Origin: CAVUAA01 sp963739345
GTDB lineage: Bacteria > Chlamydiota > Chlamydiia > Chlamydiales > JAFEGQ01
Direction of reading: 5' to 3'
Assembly: GCA_963739345.1 (NCBI GenBank)
Contig: CAVUAA010000002.1
Span: 372,001-436,000 of the forward strand
DNA: 64,000 nt
Positions 58,303 through 64,000 of this stretch are shown here, one piece after another. Position numbers and translations under genes: made by a program. Position 1 is the stretch's first letter. Every line of letters starts with the position of its first letter. The notes beneath the pieces were generated by a model, which had not been told where the DNA came from, ran no database searches, and saw only the letters and a program-made list of their open reading frames with translations.

Positions 58303-58335
58303 AGAGCCGCTCGGGATAAGCCGAGCGGCTCTTTG
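58303..58335. terminator. GC-rich hairpin, possible terminator
   Basis: AGAGCCGCTCGG pairs with CCGAGCGGCTCT around GATAAG, a 12-bp perfect stem followed by TTTGTCTT on the plus strand. It would end transcripts coming from the zinc-ribbon gene. Confidence 0.6.
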
Positions 58336-58345
58336 TCTTGACGAT

Positions 58346-59338
58346 AGGCGGTTGCTCTTAAGCTTTGATTGAACCTTGGAGGAGCTGCGAATTAGCCGCT
58401 CAGCGTAGAGGTTGACTGCTCTGAGCTTGGCCGTGTATTGCCTAGCACGTAGAAGCGTCTGGTTCTCTTCAGAGTTCCAGTCGGCAGCGTAGCCAGCTTC
58501 CATTTCTACAATACCGGGCTGTAGGCTGCGTCGCAAGCGAATGAGTAGACCAAGTGCCGTCAGACTTCAAAGGCTCACGAGCCTCTTTGTCGAGTCCCTC
58601 AATGAACGTCACGCACCTCATGCAGGAGTGCGGAGGACAACGGCTTTGCGTCGTCAGTAGACGTACTCCTTTAGCGAGATGTCAGCGCGGATAAGCTTAT
58701 TTTCGCGCATTGCGATTGTCATTGCGCTTTCTAGGCCTCTGGAAGACCCTTACAGTAGTTTTCTTTATGAGCTTTTTCTGGTGTCATGAGACTGTATGAG
58801 ACCATTTACCATCTTTCGAACCAGCCGTTCTCATACTGCATTGTAGCGGCGAGGTCTTCTAGTTGATGCTTGTGATGACTGTCTTTCAAGTTTGTCTGCA
58901 TCTAGTCGCTCCTTCTCATTGGTTGATGAAGGCGGTGCGCGCTTGCAGCATTTGATTCGCGATTCGTCTAGCTTGTAGCTTCGTGAGGACGAGTGACTTG
59001 AAGAACAAGGTGACAGGGGCACTCGGGATCGAAAAGCTGTGCGGGACGGCATGGCGTTAGCTGTAACGTGGCGCGCTGCGCACGATAGAGGGGGAACGGG
59101 AAGAGGGCGCCGCTGTGCCGAATAAGCAGCTGAGAGCCGCAGGGAACAAAGTCGGTGCGGTTTTGGGTGTGAAACACATTGTTAGCGTCGCATCCGGCCC
59201 ATGAGCGGAGTCGGTTAAATACTGGTGAAGCTTTAGGAGAAGGAAACCATGGGATTCTCCTGCTTGGTTGTGCGGTCGTCCGCTTAATGGGATGACAACA
59301 TGATCCTCTAAGGATCTTTATTTTACAACGAAATTTTT
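58346..59338. other. Kilobase of gene-poor sequence with coding-like remnants
   Basis: No complete gene is convincing. On the minus strand, 58171-58536 and 58968-59369 are open. The first crosses two strong hairpins, so is unlikely to be intact. The second ends with protein-like sequence (NRTDFVPCGSQLLIRHSGAL, FPFPLYRAQRATLQLTPCRP, FDPECPCHLVLQVTRP) but has no clear start and overlaps the secA end. These look like remnants of degraded genes. No RNA gene recognised. Confidence 0.45.
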
Positions 59339-62173
59339 TTAAGGGTGAGTGGCAGGATTGCCGCAGCAATGCTTGAACTTCTTGCCGCTACCACAGGGGC
59401 ACGGCTCGTTGCGGCCGGTGGTGGGAGGGAGAGAAATGGGGGGAGAGGGTTTGGTGTCTAGCGCCTTTTGGACGCGGGACGATTGGACGCGAGAGGATTG
59501 GTCTTCGGGGGAGAGGGAGCGCTCGGTCTCCATCTGCATGCGGCCAAGGAGCGCCTGGAGGTAGCCGGAGGTGGGGGAGACGATCTGGAAACGGAAGAGG
59601 TCAGAGGCGATTTTTTCGCGGAGGGTGTCGCCAAGGGCGGAGAAGAGTTTGAACGCTTCGCTCTTGAACTCCTGGAGAGGATCTTTCTGGCCGACGGTTT
59701 GCATGCTGACGTCGGAGCGGAGGTGGTCCATGGAGAGGAGGTGCTGCTGCCAGAGGGTGTCGATGGAGCGGGTCATGAGAGAGCGGACAGCTTCGGCGGC
59801 GATTTCGGGGGTTTCGGCCTCGGTGGCGATTTTCTGGTCAAAGGCTTTGAGGACGCTCTCTTCGTCGGCTTCGGTGGAGGTGTGAGCGATGATCTCGCGG
59901 GCGATCTCGAGGACGTCGTCGGCGCGGAGGATCTCGTTGCGGAAGGAGTAGACTTCCTTGCGCTGCGTATTCATCACATCATCGTATTCAAGGGTGTGCT
60001 TGCGGATGGTGTAGTTGCGTCCCTCAACGCGTTTTTGGGCGGTTTCGATGGAGCGGTTGAGGATGCCGGCGGAGATGGGCTCGCCTTCGGGCGGCCGTAG
60101 GCGCTTGAGGAGAGCATTGAGACGGGGGGAGGCGAAAAGGCGCATGAGCTGATCTTCAAAGGAGATGAAGAAGAGGGAGGAGCCGGGGTCGCCTTGGCGG
60201 GCGCAGCGGCCGCGCAGCTGACGGTCGATACGGCGGGATTGGTGGCGGGAGGCGCCGATGACGGCGAGGCCTCCTTGGTCGGCAAGGCCGGCGCCTAGCT
60301 TAATATCGGTGCCGCGGCCAGCCATGTTGGTGGCGATGGTGATCGCTCCCTTTTGGCCGGCTTGAGCGATGATCTCAGCTTCGCTGTCGTGGTGCTTGGC
60401 GTTGAGGACGGTGTGAGGGAGGCGGGCGCCGCGGAGGATGCGGGAGAGTTTTTCGGAAACTTCGACCGATTCGGTGCCGAGGAGGATGGGGCGCCCTTCG
60501 TTGTGAATCTTGGACACTTCTGTGAGTAGAGCGTTGTATTTCTCCCGCTCGGTCATGTAGACGAGGTCGTTGTGGTCTTTGCGGACGCAGGGACGGTGAG
60601 TGGGGATCTCGAGGACGTCGAGCTTGTAGATCTCCTTGAACTCGTGCGCCTCGGTCATGGCAGTTCCGGTCATCCCTGAGAGCTTGTCGTACATGCGGAA
60701 GTAGTTCTGGAGGGTGACGGTGGCGTAGGTTTGGGTCTCCTGCTGGATGTCGGCTCCCTCCTTGGCTTCGATCGCCTGGTGGAGGCCGTCGGCAAAGCGG
60801 CGGCCCGCTTGGGCGCGGCCGGTGTTCTCGTCGATGATAACGATCTTGTTGTCGACGACGATGTAGTCGACATCCTTTTCCATGAGTAGGTGGGCGCGGA
60901 GGAGCTGGCGGAGGTTGTGGGAGCGCTCTTTGCGGGTGGCATCCTCTTCACGGATGGCCACTTTCTTCTCGATCTTCTCCTCTTCGGAGAGGGAGGGATC
61001 GGTTTCGACCTCGTGGTAGGCGTGGCCGAGGTCGAGCATGATGAAGTCGTCGGGTGAGCCGCCGGCGTAGTCGACCCAGGCGCTGATGCCTCGGTCGGTC
61101 AGCTCGTGCATGCTCCCTTTCTCATCGACGATGACAAGGAGTTCGGAGAGCTCTTGCGCTTTCTCTTTTTTGTTGGAGTCGCCGTGAAAAAAGGTGTCGA
61201 CGTTGTCGAGCTGTGCGCGAAGGACGGGATTCTCGCGGACCCGCTTGAGCACTTTGTTGCGGGGCATCCCCTTAGAGACGCGCCACAGCTTGCGAAGGGC
61301 GAGCTGTTGATCTTTGTCGAGCTTTTCACCCGCCCCTTCAAGAGTCTTGCGCACTTCTGTGGCCCAGCGGGTGCAGAGGTCTCGCTGTCTGCGGACGAGG
61401 GTGTCAACGCCCCCTTTCAACTCTTTGTACATCTGACGGCTGTCTGGGACGGGGCCGGAGATGATGAGAGGAGTACGCGCTTCGTCGACGAGGATGGAGT
61501 CGATCTCATCGACGATGGAAAAGTAGTGTCCGCGCTGCACTTGGCTGTCGGCGCGGGAGGCGACCGAGTTGTCGCGGAGGTAGTCGAAGCCAAACTCGGA
61601 GGCGGTGCCGTAGACGACGTCCGCGTTGTAGATCTCTTTTCGCTCGGTAGGTGGCGTACCGTTGATAAGAGCGCCGGTGGTGAGGCCGAGCCAGCGGAGG
61701 ACGCTTCCCACCCACTGGCAGTCGCGGGTGGCGAGGTAGTCGTTGACGGTGACGAGATGAACGGGCTTGCCGGTGAGGGCATTTAGGTAGAGGGGGAGGG
61801 TGGCGGTGAGGGTCTTTCCCTCGCCAGTCATCATCTCAGCAATGTTCCCCTGGTGCATGGCGATGCCGCCCAAAATCTGCACGTCGTAGGGGATCATGTC
61901 CCACTGCTGGTCGTAGCCGGAGACGTGGACGGCGGTGCCACACATCCGACGGCACACCTGCTTGACCACTCCATAGGCTTCTGGAAGGAGGGCGTCTAGG
62001 CTCTCTCCTTCAGAAAAACGTTTCTTGAATTCAGCCGTCTTGCCACGCAGCTCATCATCGGAGAGCGATTGAAATTTTTCATCCCACCCATTGACCTGAG
62101 CGACGATCGACCGAAACCGCTTCACCTGACGCTCTTGCGCAGTGCCAAAGATTTTTTTCAGAAAACCTAACAT
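59339..62173 (-). CDS. secA: Protein translocase ATPase SecA
   Basis: 944 residues, the preprotein motor of the Sec pathway, cytosolic and bound to SecYEG. MTGEGKTLTATLPLYLNALT (Walker A), DEIDSILVDEARTPLIISGP (DEAD-type Walker B), YATVTLQNYFRMYDKLSGMT, ATNMAGRGTDIKLG (motif VI region), and the C-terminal zinc-binding tail NEPCPCGSGKKFKHCCG. An acidic/charged insertion lies in the nucleotide-binding region (about residues 250-420, with KLWRVSKGMPRNKVLKRVRE and a long DPSLSEEEKIEKKVAIREED helix), which makes it longer than most. Promoter lies between it and the TPR gene 28 bp upstream or is shared with it. Confidence 0.96.
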   Translation of the reverse strand: MLGFLKKIFGTAQERQVKRFRSIVAQVNGWDEKFQSLSDDELRGKTAEFKKRFSEGESLDALLPEAYGVVKQVCRRMCGTAVHVSGYDQQWDMIPYDVQILGGIAMHQGNIAEMMTGEGKTLTATLPLYLNALTGKPVHLVTVNDYLATRDCQWVGSVLRWLGLTTGALINGTPPTERKEIYNADVVYGTASEFGFDYLRDNSVASRADSQVQRGHYFSIVDEIDSILVDEARTPLIISGPVPDSRQMYKELKGGVDTLVRRQRDLCTRWATEVRKTLEGAGEKLDKDQQLALRKLWRVSKGMPRNKVLKRVRENPVLRAQLDNVDTFFHGDSNKKEKAQELSELLVIVDEKGSMHELTDRGISAWVDYAGGSPDDFIMLDLGHAYHEVETDPSLSEEEKIEKKVAIREEDATRKERSHNLRQLLRAHLLMEKDVDYIVVDNKIVIIDENTGRAQAGRRFADGLHQAIEAKEGADIQQETQTYATVTLQNYFRMYDKLSGMTGTAMTEAHEFKEIYKLDVLEIPTHRPCVRKDHNDLVYMTEREKYNALLTEVSKIHNEGRPILLGTESVEVSEKLSRILRGARLPHTVLNAKHHDSEAEIIAQAGQKGAITIATNMAGRGTDIKLGAGLADQGGLAVIGASRHQSRRIDRQLRGRCARQGDPGSSLFFISFEDQLMRLFASPRLNALLKRLRPPEGEPISAGILNRSIETAQKRVEGRNYTIRKHTLEYDDVMNTQRKEVYSFRNEILRADDVLEIAREIIAHTSTEADEESVLKAFDQKIATEAETPEIAAEAVRSLMTRSIDTLWQQHLLSMDHLRSDVSMQTVGQKDPLQEFKSEAFKLFSALGDTLREKIASDLFRFQIVSPTSGYLQALLGRMQMETERSLSPEDQSSRVQSSRVQKALDTKPSPPISLPPTTGRNEPCPCGSGKKFKHCCGNPATHP

Positions 62174-62201
62174 CGCTTAAGTATAGAGGAGATGCGATCT
62201 T

Positions 62202-63512
62202 CTACGCAACAAGGGCTCTTGCAACAAGATTTTCATCAAGCGGAACGCCTTTCCTGAGGGCTCGCATCGCCCGCTGGCGGCGGAGCTGCGCGTCGCGGCT
62301 CTGCTCCTGGCGGGAGAGCCCCTCTTGGATGTCGTGCGCCTCAGTGAAGTTGCCAGCACGGGCCTGGCAGGCAGAGAGCACTTCCCAAGCGGAGAGATCA
62401 GACAAAATTTCGAGGCTTTTTTGAGCGACTTGCAAGCCGATGGCCGGATTGAGATTGACGGTGAGGCCGACGCCAAAGAGCCATGCCAGTCCGCGGTAGC
62501 CGGCGACATGTTTGGGGTAGCGTTTGGTGAGGCGCATATAGATCGCCTGCGCCTCTTCCCACTTTGCCTGCCGCTCCAGCGAGTAGGCCAAGAAGGCGAG
62601 CACCTGCTCCGACGTTCCTCCCCGAGAAATGGTCTCGCGCAAGTAGAGCTCGGCAAAATCAAATCGCTCGGTGTGGACGGCGCAGAAGCCTGCTTGGCGG
62701 AAGAGGCGGACGTCGCCCATCTCCCACGCCTCGCCCCGCTGATAGACCATCAACGCCTTTGCAAACTGGCCGCGCGCTTCCAAACAGGCGCCAAGGGAGA
62801 GGGTGATGGAGACGTTGCGCGAATCCTTGCGCAAGATTTCGGTGAAGCAGCGTTCGGCTTCGGTAAAACGGTGGAGGCGGCGGAGACAGTGGCCCCGTCT
62901 GGCGAGCACCTGCGTGTTGTTGTGTTCGGCCCGGCCGGCCTCTTCATAGAGACGGAGAGCCTCGTCAAACTGTCCGCGGGAGAAGCGGCAGTCGCCGGCA
63001 AGTGCAAGTAGCTGCCCGTTGCGCGAGTCGTGGACGTGGGGGAGGAGCACTTCCCACGCCTCTGCAATCTTTCCCGTTCTATAAAAGGCGGTGGCGAGAT
63101 CGTAGAAATCTTCCTCGTCGCGTAAAATCGGTCGGCACTTTTGGAAGGTGACGAGCGCCTCTTCGGGGCGATCGATGGCGAGGAGGATCTTGGCCCGCTC
63201 ACGCAATAGCAAAAGTGATGCTCTGTCGCGGCGGGTTGCCCCGTCGATTGCAGTCATCGCCTCTTGCCAACGTTTGGTCTGGCGGAGCAATTGAACGTAG
63301 AGAGTGGCGATCGCTTCGTCGCTAGGCTCTCGCTTGTACATCTTCTTTAGAAGCTTCTCAGCGGCGCTCCATTGACCCAGAGAGAGGTGTTCGGAGGCTC
63401 TTCTGGTTAGTCGCCGCTTCATGTCTCCTGAGAGTGTGCGACTCTTACGCCACTCCACTAAAGTGAGCAGGGCAAGAAGGAGGAGAACAGCGGCAAGGCT
63501 AAGGTAGAGCAT
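62202..63512 (-). CDS. Membrane-anchored TPR protein (CT700-like position)
   Basis: 436 residues. One N-terminal membrane helix (LYLSLAAVLLLLALLTLVEW) is followed by about ten TPR-like helical hairpins: LSLGQWSAAEKLLKKMYKRE, YVQLLRQTKRWQEAMTAIDG, FYRTGKIAEAWEVLLPHVHD, GQFDEALRLYEEAGRAEHNN, YSLERQAKWEEAQAIYMRLT. The order psd, TPR gene, secA is the same as CT699-CT701 of Chlamydia. TPR domain orientation (cytosolic or periplasmic) is unclear. Probably a scaffold; partner unknown. No downstream terminator is seen before secA, so co-transcription is likely. Confidence 0.83.
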   Translation of the reverse strand: MLYLSLAAVLLLLALLTLVEWRKSRTLSGDMKRRLTRRASEHLSLGQWSAAEKLLKKMYKREPSDEAIATLYVQLLRQTKRWQEAMTAIDGATRRDRASLLLLRERAKILLAIDRPEEALVTFQKCRPILRDEEDFYDLATAFYRTGKIAEAWEVLLPHVHDSRNGQLLALAGDCRFSRGQFDEALRLYEEAGRAEHNNTQVLARRGHCLRRLHRFTEAERCFTEILRKDSRNVSITLSLGACLEARGQFAKALMVYQRGEAWEMGDVRLFRQAGFCAVHTERFDFAELYLRETISRGGTSEQVLAFLAYSLERQAKWEEAQAIYMRLTKRYPKHVAGYRGLAWLFGVGLTVNLNPAIGLQVAQKSLEILSDLSAWEVLSACQARAGNFTEAHDIQEGLSRQEQSRDAQLRRQRAMRALRKGVPLDENLVARALVA

Positions 63513-63540
63513 GCCTTAGTTCATAACACAAAAGAGTTTT

Positions 63541-63999
63541 CTAGTGGGAAGATAAATTTTGTCCCATAGAACAAAAAACTTCTAGACCGTTTCGTGAGAG
63601 GGCGACCAGATCATCAGCGAACACAATTTTTCCTGCTTCAAACAGAAGAAGGATCGCAGAACCGCCGAACTCAAAGTAGCCCTTTTCATCACCTTTTTTA
63701 ACCGATCCGCCGCCCGTTTGAATGATGCTTCCGACGTTGGTGGCGCCCACCTCAATCATGGTCACTTGTCCCACATTTTCAGTTTCGATCACCGTGATCA
63801 TCTGCTTGTTTTTTCCAAGCACGTGAATGTCGTGATCGAGCGCCACCGGATTGACGGAGGCGAGTGTTCCATCGACCAGTGTCGCGCCGCCCGCCACCCC
63901 ATCGACGGGGAAGTGGAAGCGGTGGTAGTCGGTGGGGCAGAGGCGGGCGAGCATCATCGCCCCTCCGTCGTATTTTTCAGCGAGAAAGAACTTCTCCCC
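63541..63999 (-). CDS. psd: Phosphatidylserine decarboxylase, C-terminal part (5' end outside window)
   Basis: 153 codons are visible; the frame runs off the right edge. Psd makes phosphatidylethanolamine from phosphatidylserine at the inner membrane and cleaves itself to form a pyruvoyl group. LCPTDYHRFHFPVDG is the conserved His-rich segment, VLGKNKQMITVIETENVGQV, MIEVGATNVGSII, and KGDEKGYFEFGGSAILLLFE contain the self-cleavage site Gly-Ser in the FGGS motif. The C-terminal 40 residues are the alpha-subunit end. First gene of the psd-TPR-secA run on this strand; the TPR gene starts 28 bp later. Confidence 0.93.
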   Translation of the reverse strand, partial: GEKFFLAEKYDGGAMMLARLCPTDYHRFHFPVDGVAGGATLVDGTLASVNPVALDHDIHVLGKNKQMITVIETENVGQVTMIEVGATNVGSIIQTGGGSVKKGDEKGYFEFGGSAILLLFEAGKIVFADDLVALSRNGLEVFCSMGQNLSSH

Positions 64000-64000
64000 T

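Noticed and set aside
58303..58335. Hairpin as a riboswitch or RNA gene
   Set aside because: Simple perfect stem followed by a T-rich stretch; a terminator explains it.
58171..58536. 121-codon minus-strand frame
   Set aside because: It runs across two strong hairpins (58253-58293 and 58303-58335) and has biased Arg/Ser composition; at most a remnant.

Overview
This window comes from a member of the phylum Chlamydiae, probably a deep or environmental (amoeba- or protist-associated) lineage. The evidence is gene content and order: rpsB-tsf-pyrH-frr, a cysteine-rich MOMP-like porin family, a roughly 1040-residue PBP2, suf genes, lipA-lpdA, the type III secretion block sctJ-(CT560-like)-L-R-S-T, a gspC?-D-E-F-G plus pseudopilin type II secretion operon, and psd-(TPR gene)-secA. 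All of these are familiar chlamydial neighbourhoods, but here they are spread out and rearranged. The G+C content looks clearly above 50 percent by eye, richer than in the well-known chlamydiae. No named genus can be assigned from sequence alone.

Layout. 1-3.0 kb: end of a sensor histidine kinase, beta-carbonic anhydrase, a small secreted protein and one MOMP-like porin. 3.1-12.2 kb, minus strand: a type II secretion operon, with repeat elements inserted between two pseudopilin genes. 12.3-15.3 kb: M15-like lipoprotein, small KAP-rich protein, mutY, glycosyltransferase. 15.3-16.0 kb: a small minus-strand gene and a structured non-coding stretch. 16.0-20.9 kb: TPR-like membrane protein, parB, copA-type ATPase, MFS transporter. 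21-24.1 kb: three tandem, overlapping MOMP-like genes, the first with an in-frame palindromic element inserted in its signal peptide. 24.1-28.5 kb: hypothetical gene, tRNA-Lys, tRNA-Glu, frr, pyrH, tsf, rpsB, tRNA-Gly. 28.7-31 kb: DUF2490-like barrel protein, CPA2 antiporter, unknown gene. 31-35.8 kb: accessory region with a Fic protein, a Fic remnant, HicAB and two ankyrin proteins, one with an F-box. 35.9-47.1 kb: PBP2, a kinase-like protein, and sufB, sufC, sufD and sufS separated by repeats, a broken gene and an ATPase cassette. 47.1-51.4 kb, minus strand: type III secretion genes. 51.5-57.9 kb: MATE exporter, repeats, a decayed gene, an Inc-like membrane protein, lipA-lpdA and a zinc-ribbon membrane protein. 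58-59.3 kb: gene-poor. 59.3-64 kb: secA, a TPR protein and the C-terminal part of psd.

How it works together. The window has two dedicated export machines (T2SS and the inner-membrane and stalk parts of the T3SS), Sec, and candidate cargo for host manipulation: an F-box/ankyrin protein, a second ankyrin protein sharing its C-terminal tail, a bilobed Inc-like protein, a small kinase-like protein and a Fic protein. The outer envelope is represented by four MOMP-like porins, PBP2 and Psd.

The most unusual signal is a family of nested palindromic elements. Two copies, one compact and one extended, have 5-bp target duplications. The extended copies carry a 104-bp core whose two versions differ by compensating changes. 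One copy sits in frame inside a MOMP signal peptide, and all three lie at gene boundaries or beside tRNA 3' ends. Several genes (sufS, a HEAT-like gene, the start of sctR, the M15-like gene) show apparent frameshifts that are either real decay or assembly errors.
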